Below, piece after piece: positions 50,959 to 61,271 of a stretch of DNA of 64,000 bases (positions within the stretch are counted from its first letter, which is position 1; the number at the start of each line of letters is the position of its first letter). Source of the stretch: Pseudomonas sp. ANT_J12 (GTDB taxonomy: Bacteria; Pseudomonadota; Gammaproteobacteria; Pseudomonadales; Pseudomonadaceae); contig NZ_VOBN01000001.1 of assembly GCF_008370045.1 (NCBI RefSeq), positions 806,001-870,000 on the forward strand. Reading direction: 5' to 3'. The notes below the pieces were generated by a model. The model had not been told where the DNA came from and ran no database searches. It was given only the letters and a program-made list of their open reading frames with translations. The position numbers and the translations under genes are program-made.

Positions 50959-51894
50959 TCAGGGTTTTTCGATGCGGAAGCCAAACCGCGGAAAGTGCAC
51001 ATGCACCACGCCCGCCCGCTCGTCTTCCCGACGCACAATCAATTCCTCACGCCCCGCAAACACCAGCTCACCCGTCACCGGATCACAACCGTAGTCCGTG
51101 GCGGCAATCACCACCTGCTGGCCCGCCTCAAAGCCGTTAGGCTCCTCGAACGCCTCATCCGGCAACGCAGCGGGCGTGGCATTGCGCGACACCTCCAGCG
51201 CCTCCTCGGCCGTCATCTCGCTGAACGCACCATGACCGAACCCCATCACCCGACCAAACCACGCCAAAACCGCCGGATAAGCATCGACCAACGGTGAAGT
51301 GACCGGCGTTGCCTTGAGGAACCACAGGCAATGAGCCAGCGAAAAATCGGCGATCGAAGGCTCGCCGAACAGGAAGTCGCCCTCCTCGCGCTGAAGCTGC
51401 AATTCGAGACGCCCCATAATCGTCGGCCACTGATGCCGCGCCTGTTCCGCCGACAATTTCGTCGAGCTGCCGCCGCTGAACAACCCGGCGCGATCGGCCA
51501 GGAACGCCTTGATCGCTTCCGGCGGCAATTTGCCAAAGCGCACCGCCACCGATTCTGGCTGGAACACCAGGCTCACCGCGTGCTGGAACACCACCGAATC
51601 GACCCAGGCCGCGAAGCTCGCGACGATCATTTCCTGACCTTCCGGGAAAAACGCCGGCAGGGCCTTTTCCTGCTCCAGGCGACGGGCGATCAGAGCGGTG
51701 TCGCAATAAATATCGGCGCCGATCTGCAACACCGGGGTCTTGCGGTAGCCGCCCGTCAGCGCGGTCAATTCAGGTTTTGGCATCACCGGCGAGATCTTCA
51801 CCGAACGCCACGACAACCCTTTGAAGCCCAGCAGAAGACGGGCCTTTTCGGCGAAGGGGGACGTCGGGTAATTGTGAAGGATCAACTCTGACAT
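50959..51894 (-). CDS. Glutathione S-transferase-like protein with extra C-terminal domain
   Basis: The 311-residue protein has a GST N-terminal thioredoxin fold (MSELILHNYPTSPFAEKARL, with TPVLQIGADIYCDTALIARR, about residues 1-80) and a helical C-terminal domain (DFLFGEPSIADFSLAHCLWF). Beyond a normal GST of about 220 residues there are roughly 75-85 further residues (GQQVVIAATDYGCDPVTGEL, VRREDERAGVVHVHFPRFGF). They form a beta-rich tail of unknown function. The catalytic residue and substrate are not evident. Confidence 0.85.
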   Translation of the reverse strand: MSELILHNYPTSPFAEKARLLLGFKGLSWRSVKISPVMPKPELTALTGGYRKTPVLQIGADIYCDTALIARRLEQEKALPAFFPEGQEMIVASFAAWVDSVVFQHAVSLVFQPESVAVRFGKLPPEAIKAFLADRAGLFSGGSSTKLSAEQARHQWPTIMGRLELQLQREEGDFLFGEPSIADFSLAHCLWFLKATPVTSPLVDAYPAVLAWFGRVMGFGHGAFSEMTAEEALEVSRNATPAALPDEAFEEPNGFEAGQQVVIAATDYGCDPVTGELVFAGREELIVRREDERAGVVHVHFPRFGFRIEKP

Positions 51895-51978
51895 GCTCGG
51901 CTCCGCCGCTCGGATAAGGAGTCCGCAGCTTAGCGCGCAATCGGGAAGCGGCCTACAGATCCGCCTGATGGGAACTTA

Positions 51979-52287
51979 TCAGTCAGATTGATAAGTCAGC
52001 ACCAGGCATTCCTTGGCGCTTTTCTTGAGTTTTTTGATCAACCGTTCCTGACGCAGCGCTTCGCTTTTGTCGCGGCAGATTTCGGTATAAACCAACGCCA
52101 TGGCCGGGCTGGACAGGAAGAACCGCGCGCCCTTGCCGCTCTGGTGCTTGGCAAAGCGGCGCACCGGGTCGTCGCTGATCCCGCAATACAACGAACCATT
52201 GGCCGCGCGCACGAGGTAAACGAACCAGGGCTTGCTGGCGGGCACCGGTTCGACGGCAATGACGGGGGATTCGCTGAGGGTGTTCAC
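51979..52287 (-). CDS. GIY-YIG nuclease family protein (YhbQ/UPF0213-like)
   Basis: The 102-residue single-domain protein has the GIY-YIG signature as [20 protein letters not shown] with the conserved Arg in [20 protein letters not shown] and the Glu in [19 protein letters not shown]. Small stand-alone members such as YhbQ have weak or undefined nuclease activity. It lies 84 bases from the adjacent GST-like gene on the same strand. Confidence 0.92.
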   Translation of the reverse strand: MNTLSESPVIAVEPVPASKPWFVYLVRAANGSLYCGISDDPVRRFAKHQSGKGARFFLSSPAMALVYTEICRDKSEALRQERLIKKLKKSAKECLVLTYQSD

Positions 52288-52327
52288 GTGGCGATCATGG
52301 CTTGCAGGGAAACAAGCCGCGATCTTA

Positions 52328-52798
52328 TCAGCGACTGGCCTGGAATGCCTTCAGCCCCTTCAACGCCTGGGCGCGCACGGCGTTGCGCACCAGCGGCGTC
52401 CAGCCCAGCAACAGGCCTTTGGTGCCCAGCGCCTGGCGGGACCAACGCCACAGGTCGAAGCTGTCGTGATGTTCGCAGATCTTGCCGTCGCGAAACACGA
52501 AACGCGCCTGGATGTCGTTGATCACAACGTTGCCGGTCTGGCTGAACAGGTAGGTCGCAACCCAATGGGCGCCGCCGGTGCGCTCGTCGCTGCGCACGTT
52601 GTCGAAGGTCAGGGAAAAGTCCTTGGCCCGGGTCGTGAGCATGCGCCACATGTCGCCGGCATCGCGGCCGCGCAACTCGCCGAACGCTGGATCGCTGAAC
52701 ACCACGTCGTCGGTGTAGCAGGCCGCCATGGCTTCGGCATCCAGCCGCTGAAAAGCCTGGTAGAAGCGGGTGATCAGGGCGTTATGGGCGTCACTCAT
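52328..52798 (-). CDS. Nuclear transport factor 2-like (SnoaL-type) protein
   Basis: The 156-residue protein ([20 protein letters not shown]) is of the NTF2/SnoaL cone fold: [20 protein letters not shown], then [20 protein letters not shown] and [18 protein letters not shown]. These proteins are enzymes or ligand-binding subunits of very diverse function; the residues here do not identify a substrate. The start at 52798 is preferred over an upstream in-frame ATG. It lies next to the MFS transporter, about 100 bases away. Confidence 0.85.
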   Translation of the reverse strand: MSDAHNALITRFYQAFQRLDAEAMAACYTDDVVFSDPAFGELRGRDAGDMWRMLTTRAKDFSLTFDNVRSDERTGGAHWVATYLFSQTGNVVINDIQARFVFRDGKICEHHDSFDLWRWSRQALGTKGLLLGWTPLVRNAVRAQALKGLKAFQASR

Positions 52799-52897
52799 GG
52801 GCTGGCTCCGAACCGTCGAAAGATTGCCAGCACGATAGTCTGCAAATGCCCGCAAGACCACCGGCATTCGTGGGCCGAATGCCAGTAGTGCGGGGAT

Positions 52898-54181
52898 TCA
52901 CACTTTTTCGCTGTTCACCTGCACGTACAGCGAACGTCCGGCGCCAAGGCCGGCGATGATCGCGCCCAGGCCAATGATGCCGAAGATCCAGCCCAACGCA
53001 TTCCAGCCACCGGTCCAGTCGTGGACGATGCCGACCGCGAATGGCCCCATGGACGCCAGGGTGTAACCGATCCCTTGGGCCATGCTCGACAGGTTGGCGG
53101 CGACGTGGGAATCCCGCGAGCGCAGCACGATCAGAGTCAGCGCCAGGCTGAACGTCCCGCCCTGCCCCAGGCCGAGCAGGATCGCCCAGCCCCACAGGCC
53201 TTCGATCGGCGCATACAGGCAGCCGAACAAGCCGCCGAGGGTCAGCAACATCACGATAACAATCGCCAGGCGCTGATCCTTGCCGCGCGTGGCCAGCCAA
53301 GGCGCGGCCAGGGAGCTGGCCAATTGGACAATCACCGACCCTGAAAGCACGAGACCGGCCTGGGTCGGCGTCAGCCCACGGCCGATCAGGATCGACGGCA
53401 ACCAGCCGAACACGATGTAGGCCAGGGACGATTGCAGCCCCATGTACAACGTCACTTGCCAGGCCAACGGGTCGCGCAGCAGACCACGAACGCGATAGGC
53501 GACGTTATGCGAACCGTGCTTCTGCCCCACTTGCGGCAACCAGAAAATCGCCGCCACCAGCGCCGGCACCACCCAGAAGCCCAGGCCCAGAGCCCAACTC
53601 TTGTCGAAATGCTCGCTCAACGGCACGGTCGCCCCCGCCGCCATCGCCGCGCCCAGGCACAGGGCCATGGTGTAGACGCCGGTCATGGTGCCGGCTTGTT
53701 TCGGGAAGTCGCGCTTGACGATCCCCGGCAGCAACACGCCAATCACGCCGATGCTGGCCCCGGCCAGCACACTGCCGGCGAACAGGCCGATTTCACCGAA
53801 GGAGCTACGCAGGATGATCCCGCCAGCCAGCACCAACAGAATCCCCAGCACCACCCGCTCGGCACCGAAACGCCGGGCCAGGATCGGCGCCAGCGGTGCG
53901 AACAGGCCCAGGCAAAGCACCGGCAACGTGGTCAGCAAACCGGCTTCGGCCGCGGATAAGCCGAGGGTCTTCGACACCTCGCTGAGCATCGGCGCCATGC
54001 TCGACAGCGCCGGACGCAAGTTCAGCGCCACCAGGATCAGCCCCAGCAGCAACAGCCACGGTCGTCGCAGGATCGGGTGACTGTGCTGGACCTGCTCGTC
54101 ATCGGCCTCGGCATCGATCAACAGCTCTTCGAGCTCCGCCGTGCGCTTGGGTTGCGGGATGTTGCTGTGATTGGCAGACAT
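52898..54181 (-). CDS. MFS transporter, CynX/NimT family
   Basis: The 427-residue protein has about twelve membrane segments, an acidic cytosolic N-terminus (ELEELLIDAEADDEQVQHSH), and the CynX/NimT features LLLGLILVALNLRPALSSMA and RDFPKQAGTMTGVYTMALCL. Family members take part in cyanate, 2-nitroimidazole and related transport; the substrate is unknown here. A start at 54181 (MSANHSNIPQ) is preferred; an alternative ATG at 54205 overlaps the upstream regulator gene. It is very likely co-transcribed with and controlled by the GntR regulator at 54195-54854. Confidence 0.88.
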   Translation of the reverse strand: MSANHSNIPQPKRTAELEELLIDAEADDEQVQHSHPILRRPWLLLLGLILVALNLRPALSSMAPMLSEVSKTLGLSAAEAGLLTTLPVLCLGLFAPLAPILARRFGAERVVLGILLVLAGGIILRSSFGEIGLFAGSVLAGASIGVIGVLLPGIVKRDFPKQAGTMTGVYTMALCLGAAMAAGATVPLSEHFDKSWALGLGFWVVPALVAAIFWLPQVGQKHGSHNVAYRVRGLLRDPLAWQVTLYMGLQSSLAYIVFGWLPSILIGRGLTPTQAGLVLSGSVIVQLASSLAAPWLATRGKDQRLAIVIVMLLTLGGLFGCLYAPIEGLWGWAILLGLGQGGTFSLALTLIVLRSRDSHVAANLSSMAQGIGYTLASMGPFAVGIVHDWTGGWNALGWIFGIIGLGAIIAGLGAGRSLYVQVNSEKV

Positions 54182-54194
54182 GGGGTTCTCGGTT

Positions 54195-54854
54195 TCAAGG
54201 TTCATTGATCAACTGCCTCGACAGGGCTTTGGCCCGCTCCGGGTCACGTTGTTCGACGGCCTCCAGCAGTTCGATATGCAGATCGAACACCTCTTGGCGT
54301 CGCGGGGAAATGTTCAGGGTCTTGCGCAGTTGGTCGCCGACGATGCTGGAGAAGTAGCGATACAACTCGCTGAGGGTGGGGTTGTGCGCGGCGTCCACCA
54401 AGCGGCGGTGGAACACCAGGTCGCAGGCGATGTAGCTGTCGAGATCGCCGTGATAGTGACTGCCGCTGACGCCCAATGCTTCGTGCAGTGCCGCCAGATC
54501 TTCGTCAGTGCGGCGCAACGCCGCCAGGCCAATGGCCTCGACTTCCAGAATGTGCCGGGTTTCCCGCGCCTGTTCGTGGGTGCATTGCGACAACGCCTTC
54601 ATGGTGTCCATCGGATCGATCACCGCCCGCAGGTAACTGCCGTCGCCCTGGCGGATCTCGATCAACCCGGAAAACGCCAACACGCGCATGGCTTCGCGCA
54701 CGGTGTTGCGGCTGATGCCCAGCTCGGCGGACAGCTCAGGTTCAGTGGGCAGACGCTGGCCGACGGTCCAGATGCCTTGGGTGATGCGCAGGCGTAATTG
54801 ATCCAGGGCCTGATCGACCAGGGATCGCTTAATGAGTGGAGAAATGTCTGACAT
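54195..54854 (-). CDS. GntR family regulator (FCD/FadR subfamily)
   Basis: The 219-residue protein has a winged helix (KRSLVDQALDQLRLRITQGI, LPTEPELSAELGISRNTVRE, FSGLIEIRQGDGSYLRAVID) followed by an all-helical FCD ligand domain (ARETRHILEVEAIGLAALRR, DLDSYIACDLVFHRRLVDAA, FDLHIELLEAVEQRDPERAK). The ligand is unknown. A 21-bp palindrome (54867-54887) lies 13 bases upstream of the ATG and is a natural candidate for the operator. It is transcribed together with the CynX/NimT-like transporter, whose start lies near the regulator's stop. Confidence 0.9.
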   Translation of the reverse strand: MSDISPLIKRSLVDQALDQLRLRITQGIWTVGQRLPTEPELSAELGISRNTVREAMRVLAFSGLIEIRQGDGSYLRAVIDPMDTMKALSQCTHEQARETRHILEVEAIGLAALRRTDEDLAALHEALGVSGSHYHGDLDSYIACDLVFHRRLVDAAHNPTLSELYRYFSSIVGDQLRKTLNISPRRQEVFDLHIELLEAVEQRDPERAKALSRQLINEP

Positions 54855-54866
54855 AGGATTCGCCCT

Positions 54867-54887
54867 TTCATCCAATCATAGGATGAA
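54867..54887. promoter_or_regulatory. 21-bp palindrome upstream of GntR gene (candidate operator)
   Basis: TTCATCC-AATCATA-GGATGAA: 7-bp arms, 7-base centre, 13 bases before the GntR start codon. FCD-type regulators bind comparable short palindromes in their own promoters. Confidence 0.6.
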
Positions 54888-54974
54888 TTTTCCGACATGT
54901 TAGTCAGCTCCGTGTAGGACGGCAACCGCCTACGGTCAGAGGGAGGGAAATGGAGCGGGATTTTCGATTAGTCA

Positions 54975-54997
54975 AAATTACCCTTTAAGGGTAATTT
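54975..54997. promoter_or_regulatory. 23-bp perfect palindrome upstream of mqsRA (candidate MqsA operator)
   Basis: The 11-bp arms AAATTACCCTT and AAGGGTAATTT flank one central base, 24 bases before the mqsR start. MqsA antitoxins bind palindromes in their own promoter through the C-terminal HTH. Confidence 0.75.
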
Positions 54998-55021
54998 CAG
55001 GCATAGGGTTTACGGTTTCTT

Positions 55022-55333
55022 ATGGAGAAGAACACACCCCATTACGACTTGGCGGTGATCAAGTCGGACGTGCTGCGGCTTAGGGTATCTGCCTTTACGA
55101 GCGCGGCAAAAACAAGCGCCAGGAGGTTGGGCTTGAGCTTTACAGAGATGCAGGAGGTCATCCTCAAGCTGCAGCGCAATATGTTGTACAAATCGATGAT
55201 CACCTGTGCCAACCACCGAGTCTGGCAAGACGTTTACCACATCAATTCACATGACCTGGAGATTTACATCAAGGTGACTTACCGCCCCGGCGGTGGCCCT
55301 CCGGCAATCTCCTTCAAGGAGAATAACCTATGA
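55022..55333 (+). CDS. mqsR: mRNA interferase toxin MqsR
   Basis: The 103-residue protein (MEKNTPHYDLAVIKSDVLRL) is a RelE/YoeB-fold ribonuclease that cleaves mRNA at GCU-type sites in E. coli. The matching segments include LGLSFTEMQEVILKLQRNML, the core MLYKSMITCANHRVWQDVYH, and the end YIKVTYRPGGGPPAISFKEN. Conserved Lys, Tyr and Arg positions around YKSM...WQDVY fit the active-site region. It overlaps mqsA by four bases (ATGA). In this system the toxin gene precedes the antitoxin gene, as here. Confidence 0.93.
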   Translation: MEKNTPHYDLAVIKSDVLRLRVSAFTSAAKTSARRLGLSFTEMQEVILKLQRNMLYKSMITCANHRVWQDVYHINSHDLEIYIKVTYRPGGGPPAISFKENNL

Positions 55334-55812
55334 AAACCCAGCAGTGTTTCAGCTGTGGCGCCCCTGAAGGAATGACCCATTTCCAAGGTCGCGGCGAAAC
55401 CTTGAGTGTCAAAGGCATGGAGCGCCGGATTGATGATTTATCCGGTTGGGAATGCCAGATGTGCGGCGAAGTCGAATTTGACCCCAACTGCGCGGAGCGT
55501 CATTCAAACGCAGGTGACGAACTGGTCATTGCTGGCAGGCAAATGATCGGCGCGGAGATGAAGCGCATCCGCCGCAAGCTGCACCTCTCACAAAAAGACG
55601 CGGTGCTGCTGTTGTCCGGTGGCGGGCACAACGCGTTTTCCCGGTATGAACGTGGCGAGGTACTTCCGCCAAAAGCGCTGGTACTGTTGATGCGCTTGCT
55701 GGACCGGTATCCCTATCTGCTCGCCGATGCGCATGTCTTGGGTGAGGGCGCGGATTTACGGGGCTTCAGAGAAATCGTGCACAAAGAGCACGAGACGATC
55801 ACCGTTTCCTGA
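55330..55812 (+). CDS. mqsA: MqsA antitoxin / autoregulator
   Basis: The 160-residue protein has an N-terminal zinc domain (CFSCG, Cys6 and Cys9; WECQMCGE, Cys42 and Cys45) that binds MqsR. Its C-terminal HTH domain binds DNA (KRIRRKLHLSQKDAVLLLSG, GGHNAFSRYERGEVLPPKAL). It is about 30 residues longer than E. coli MqsA (131), with an extra C-terminal tail ADLRGFREIVHKEHETITVS. The 23-bp palindrome before mqsR is its likely binding site. A terminator follows. Confidence 0.93.
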   Translation: MKTQQCFSCGAPEGMTHFQGRGETLSVKGMERRIDDLSGWECQMCGEVEFDPNCAERHSNAGDELVIAGRQMIGAEMKRIRRKLHLSQKDAVLLLSGGGHNAFSRYERGEVLPPKALVLLMRLLDRYPYLLADAHVLGEGADLRGFREIVHKEHETITVS

Positions 55813-55829
55813 ACGTGAACGCCAGACAA

Positions 55830-55860
55830 AAATAAACCCGGAACAGGTCCGGGTTTATTT
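55830..55860. terminator. Bidirectional terminator between mqsA and aapP
   Basis: AAATAAACCCGGA, loop ACAG, TCCGGGTTTATTT. A long perfect stem with A/T-rich ends. Confidence 0.92.
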
Positions 55861-55876
55861 CAATGCCTGACATCGA

Positions 55877-56641
55877 TCAATGCAGAATCTGACTCAGGAA
55901 CAACTTGGTCCGATCGTTCTGCGGATTATCGAAGAAGTCATTCGGCGCCGCCTGTTCAACGATCTCGCCCTTGTCCATGAAGATCACGCGGTTGGCCACG
56001 GTGCGGGCGAAGCCCATTTCGTGGGTTACGCAGAGCATGGTCATGCCGTCTTCAGCCAGGCCGATCATGGTGTCCAGAACCTCTTTCACCATCTCGGGGT
56101 CGAGTGCCGACGTCGGTTCATCGAACAGCATGATTTTCGGTTTCATGCACAGGGCACGGGCAATCGCCACACGCTGTTGCTGACCGCCGGACAGTTGACC
56201 CGGGAATTTATGCGCCTGCTCTGGAATGCGTACGCGCTCCAGATAATGCATGGCGATTTCTTCGGCCTTGCGTTTCGGCATCTTGCGCACCCACATCGGG
56301 GCCAGGGTGCAGTTCTGCAGGATGGTCAGGTGCGGAAACAGGTTGAAGTGCTGGAACACCATGCCGACTTCACGGCGGATCGCTTCGATCTGCTTGAGGT
56401 CGTTGGTCAGTTCCACGCCATCGACCACGATGCGGCCCTGCTGGTGTTCTTCCAGGCGATTGAGGCAACGGATGGTGGTGGATTTGCCGGAACCCGACGG
56501 GCCGCACAGGACGATACGCTCGCCCTGCTTGACGTTCAGGTTGATGTCTTTCAACACGTGGAACTGGCCGTACCACTTGTTCACGCCCTGCATCTGAATA
56601 ATGCCTTCAGGGCTCACAGGCTGTTTGATCGCTTCACTCAT
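55877..56641 (-). CDS. aapP: General L-amino acid ABC transporter ATP-binding protein
   Basis: The 254-residue ATPase has Walker [15 protein letters not shown]-loop [16 protein letters not shown] signature [15 protein letters not shown], Walker [15 protein letters not shown] and H-loop CVTHEMGFA. It belongs to the polar amino acid (PAAT/HisP-GlnQ) group. It is the last gene of the aapJQMP order on the minus strand, starting 10 bases after aapM. It starts at [20 protein letters not shown]; a longer frame upstream is not used. Confidence 0.96.
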   Translation of the reverse strand: MSEAIKQPVSPEGIIQMQGVNKWYGQFHVLKDINLNVKQGERIVLCGPSGSGKSTTIRCLNRLEEHQQGRIVVDGVELTNDLKQIEAIRREVGMVFQHFNLFPHLTILQNCTLAPMWVRKMPKRKAEEIAMHYLERVRIPEQAHKFPGQLSGGQQQRVAIARALCMKPKIMLFDEPTSALDPEMVKEVLDTMIGLAEDGMTMLCVTHEMGFARTVANRVIFMDKGEIVEQAAPNDFFDNPQNDRTKLFLSQILH

Positions 56642-56651
56642 GACAAAACTC

Positions 56652-57749
56652 CTAACGCTTGTGGCCAGTGTCCAGCTTACGTTCCAAATGCATGGAGTAG
56701 CGGGACATACCAAAACAGAAAATCCAGAACACCAGGGCCGCGAACACATAGCCTTCAGTGGCCATGCCCAACCATTTCGGGTCGGCGGCGGCTTGCTTGA
56801 CGCTGTTGAGCAGGTCGAACAGGCCAATGATGATCACCAGGCTTGTGTCCTTGAACAGCGCAATGAAGGTGTTGACGATGCCAGGGATTACCAGCTTCAG
56901 GGCTTGAGGCAGAATCACCAGGCCCATACTGCGCCAGTAACCGAGGCCCATCGCTGCGGCCGCTTCGTACTGACCTTTGGGGATCGCTTGCAGACCGCCG
57001 CGCACCACTTCGGCCACGTAGGCCGACTGGAACAGGATCACGCCGATCAGGGCCCGCAGCAGTTTGTCGAAGTTCATGCCTTCGGGCAGGAACAGCGGCA
57101 GCATCACCGAAGACATGAACAGCACCGTGATCAACGGCACGCCGCGCCAGAATTCGATGAAGGTCACGCAGACCACCCGAATCGCCGGCATGTTCGAACG
57201 TCGACCCAGCGCCAGGACGATCCCCAGCGGCAACGCACCGGCGATACCGACGGTAGCAATCACCAGGGTCAGCATCAGGCCGCCCCACTGGCTGGTCGCC
57301 ACGTTGGTCATGCCGAACAGGCCGCCATGCAACAGGAAGAAGGCAATGATCGGGTACGCCACCAGGAAGCTCAGCCCGTACACCGCTTTACGGTGAAAGC
57401 GCGAGATGAACAACGGTGCCACGCCGATGACCGCCAGCCACACGGTCAGGTCCACGCGCCAGCGCAGGTCCACCGGGTAGTAGCCGTACATGAACTGGCC
57501 GAAACGCTGTTGGATGAACACCCAGCAGGCGCCTTCCTTGGTGCAGTCGGCGCGAGTGGTGCCGACCCAGTTGGCGTCGAGGATGGCCCAGTCCAGGATC
57601 GGTGGGACGATCAGGTAGATCAGGTAGAACGCGAACAGGGTCAGCAGGGTGTTGATCCAGCTGGAGAACATGTTGGCGCGCATCCACGCCACCACGCCGA
57701 TGCTGCTGCTCGGTGGTGGCATGTCAGGCTTGAAAGTATGAGTACTCAT
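56652..57749 (-). CDS. aapM: Amino acid ABC transporter permease AapM
   Basis: The 365-residue permease starts [20 protein letters not shown]. Its membrane segments include [38 protein letters not shown] and [20 protein letters not shown], and the C-terminal permease domain has the PAAT-type [20 protein letters not shown] (EAA loop) that contacts the ATPase. The long N-terminal region before the permease domain is typical of AapM/BztC. It pairs with AapQ to form the channel. It lies 10 bases after aapQ. Confidence 0.95.
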   Translation of the reverse strand: MSTHTFKPDMPPPSSSIGVVAWMRANMFSSWINTLLTLFAFYLIYLIVPPILDWAILDANWVGTTRADCTKEGACWVFIQQRFGQFMYGYYPVDLRWRVDLTVWLAVIGVAPLFISRFHRKAVYGLSFLVAYPIIAFFLLHGGLFGMTNVATSQWGGLMLTLVIATVGIAGALPLGIVLALGRRSNMPAIRVVCVTFIEFWRGVPLITVLFMSSVMLPLFLPEGMNFDKLLRALIGVILFQSAYVAEVVRGGLQAIPKGQYEAAAAMGLGYWRSMGLVILPQALKLVIPGIVNTFIALFKDTSLVIIIGLFDLLNSVKQAAADPKWLGMATEGYVFAALVFWIFCFGMSRYSMHLERKLDTGHKR

Positions 57750-57759
57750 GCGCTTTTCC

Positions 57760-58941
57760 TTACCGCTCGATCAGCGCAATGCGCTTGTTGTACCAGTTCA
57801 TCAGCAGGGAAATGCTGATACTGATCGCCAGGTACACGCTCATGGTGATCGCAATCACCTCGATCGCCTGTCCGGTCTGGTTCAGCACCGTACCGGCAAA
57901 CAACGACACCATCTCCGGATAACCGATACCGGCCGCCAGCGAGGAGTTCTTCGCCAGGTTCAGGTATTGGCTGGTCAGCGGCGGGATGATCACGCGCAGA
58001 GCCTGCGGGATGATCACCTTGCGCAGGGTCGGACCGTTGCGCAGCCCCAGGGAACGCGCGGCTTCGGTCTGGCCGTGGCTGACCGACTTGATGCCCGAAC
58101 GCACGATCTCGGCGATAAACGCCGCGGTGTACACGGTCAGGGCCAGGGTCAAGGCCAGCAGTTCCGGGATCAGGACCCAGCCACCGACAAAGTTGAAGCC
58201 TTGCAGCTTCGGCAGTTCCCAGTGCAACGGGGCGCCGAAGATCAGCGCGCACAGCGCCGGGATCACCAGGAACAGCGCCAGGCCGACCCAGAACTTGTGG
58301 AACGGTACGCCGGTGGCTTCAAAGCGCTTGTTGGCCCAACGGCACATCAGCACGATGGCGACGATAGCGATAACTACACTGACGAAGAACGCCCAGAACC
58401 CGTCCGCCATTTGCGCGGCCGGCATGTTCAGGCCACGGCTGCTGACGAAGAAGGTGTCGCCGAAGTTATGACTGGCCCGCGGGCCCGGCATGGTCAGGAA
58501 CACCGCGAAGTACCAGAACAGGATTTGCAGCAGCGGCGGAATGTTACGGAAGACTTCCACGTAAACCGTCGCCAGTTTGCTGATGATCCAGTTCGGCGAC
58601 AGCCGTGCCACGCCGACGATGAAACCGAGCAGGGTCGCCAGGACCACGCCGATGACCGTCACCAGCAAGGTGTTGAGCAGGCCGATGACAAACACCCGGG
58701 CATACGTGTCCGATTCGGTGTAGTCGATCAGGTGTTGAGCGATGCCGAACCCGGCACTGCGATCCAGAAAACTGAAGCCGGAGGTAATGCCCCGGTGTTG
58801 CAGGTTGGTTTGCGTATTGTCGAACAGATACCAGCCCATCGCGACAACCGCGACGATGGTGATGATCTGAAATAGCCACGCACGCACTTTTGGATCGCTG
58901 AGGCTGAGCCTCTGCTTTGGTGCGCCGATTGATTTTTGCAT
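57760..58941 (-). CDS. aapQ: Amino acid ABC transporter permease AapQ
   Basis: The 393-residue permease starts MQKSIGAPKQRLSLSDPKVR and contains membrane segments AWLFQIITIVAVVAMGWYLF, FVIGLLNTLLVTVIGVVLAT and AFFVSVVIAIVAIVLMCRWA. The permease loop QTEAARSLGLRNGPTLRKVI follows in the C-terminal half, as does the extended periplasmic insertion typical of AapQ/BztB. It lies between aapJ and aapM in the operon. Confidence 0.95.
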   Translation of the reverse strand: MQKSIGAPKQRLSLSDPKVRAWLFQIITIVAVVAMGWYLFDNTQTNLQHRGITSGFSFLDRSAGFGIAQHLIDYTESDTYARVFVIGLLNTLLVTVIGVVLATLLGFIVGVARLSPNWIISKLATVYVEVFRNIPPLLQILFWYFAVFLTMPGPRASHNFGDTFFVSSRGLNMPAAQMADGFWAFFVSVVIAIVAIVLMCRWANKRFEATGVPFHKFWVGLALFLVIPALCALIFGAPLHWELPKLQGFNFVGGWVLIPELLALTLALTVYTAAFIAEIVRSGIKSVSHGQTEAARSLGLRNGPTLRKVIIPQALRVIIPPLTSQYLNLAKNSSLAAGIGYPEMVSLFAGTVLNQTGQAIEVIAITMSVYLAISISISLLMNWYNKRIALIER

Positions 58942-59006
58942 GGAGTGCCCCGGAAATAATGGAACAGAACATCACCCGGTGGTTGGCCCACCGGGTGATA
59001 GAACCA

Positions 59007-60038
59007 TCAGCGCACTGGTGGTGCGTATTGAATGCCGCCGTTGGTCCACAGGGCGTTCAGGCCACGGTCGATTTCCAGCGGGGTGCTCTTGCCGAGGTTT
59101 TTCTCAAAGATTTCGCCGTAGTTACCGACTTGGGAAACGATCTTGACGACCCAGTCCTTCGGCAGTTTCAGGTCCTTACCGTATTCACCGTCGGCACCCA
59201 ACATACGGGCAACGTCAGGGTTCTTGGTGGACTTGGCTTGTTCCAGTACGTTTTTCGAGGTAACACCGGCTTCTTCGGTGTTCAACAGCGCGTAGCCAAC
59301 CCAGCGAACGATCGCCAGCCACTCGTCGTCGCCGTTACGCACGACTGGACCCAGTGGTTCTTTGGAGATGGTTTCCGGCAGTACCACGTAGTCTTTTGGC
59401 GAAGCCAGTTTGCTGCGCTGTGCGTAGAGCTGCGACTTGTCGGAGGTCAGCACGTCGCAACGACCGGATTCCAGCGACTTGGCGCTTTCATCGGAGGTAT
59501 CGAAGGTGATCGGGGTGTACTTCAGGTTGTTGGCACGGAAGTAGTCGGAAACGTTCAGCTCGGTGGTGGTACCGGCCTGGATGCAGATGGTTGCACCGTC
59601 CAGTTCCTTGGCACTTTTCACGCCCAGCTTGCTGTTGGCCAGGAAGCCCACGCCGTCGTAATAAGTGATGAAGCCAGGGAATTTCAGGCCCATGCCCGCA
59701 TCGCGGGAACTGGTCATGGTGGTGTTACGGGAGAGAATGTCGATCTCGCCGGACTGCAACGCGGTGAAGCGCTCCTTGGCGTTCAACTGGCTGAACTTGA
59801 CCTTGTTGGCGTCGCCGAATACGGCAGCGGCCACAGCACGGCAGACGTCAGCGTCGATCCCGAGGATCTTGCCGGTGGAGTCCGGAACCGAGAAACCCGG
59901 CAGGCCGTCACTCACGCCGCACTGTACAAAACCTTTCTTCTGCACTGCATCCAGGGTTGCACCCGCCTGAGCGAACCCGCTGACACCGAGCACTGCGGCT
60001 GCAGTCACGATAGCCAGGGTGGATTTCAACATTTTCAT
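59007..60038 (-). CDS. aapJ: Periplasmic amino acid-binding protein AapJ
   Basis: The 343-residue protein has a signal peptide (MKMLKSTLAIVTAAAVLGVS, then GFAQA) and an SBP_bac_3 domain: VQKKGFVQCGVSDGLPGFSV, KILGIDADVCRAVAAAVFGD, FSQLNAKERFTALQSGEIDI, RNTTMTSSRDAGMGLKF. It captures L-amino acids in the periplasm for AapQMP. A good ribosome binding site (CTGGAGG) precedes the ATG. It is the first gene of the operon, and the inverted repeat GTTGACCC-N16-GGGTCAAC lies 65 bases upstream. Confidence 0.96.
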   Translation of the reverse strand: MKMLKSTLAIVTAAAVLGVSGFAQAGATLDAVQKKGFVQCGVSDGLPGFSVPDSTGKILGIDADVCRAVAAAVFGDANKVKFSQLNAKERFTALQSGEIDILSRNTTMTSSRDAGMGLKFPGFITYYDGVGFLANSKLGVKSAKELDGATICIQAGTTTELNVSDYFRANNLKYTPITFDTSDESAKSLESGRCDVLTSDKSQLYAQRSKLASPKDYVVLPETISKEPLGPVVRNGDDEWLAIVRWVGYALLNTEEAGVTSKNVLEQAKSTKNPDVARMLGADGEYGKDLKLPKDWVVKIVSQVGNYGEIFEKNLGKSTPLEIDRGLNALWTNGGIQYAPPVR

Positions 60039-61163
<1,125 letters not shown>

Positions 61164-61271
61164 CTCTTTATATGAACAGAACGTCCTTTAGCTTCCTTTG
61201 ATCATCCCGCTACGCCGCGCCCGTTTCTTGCATTACACTGGCCGGCGTACATTCCTTAACCAATTGATGAG

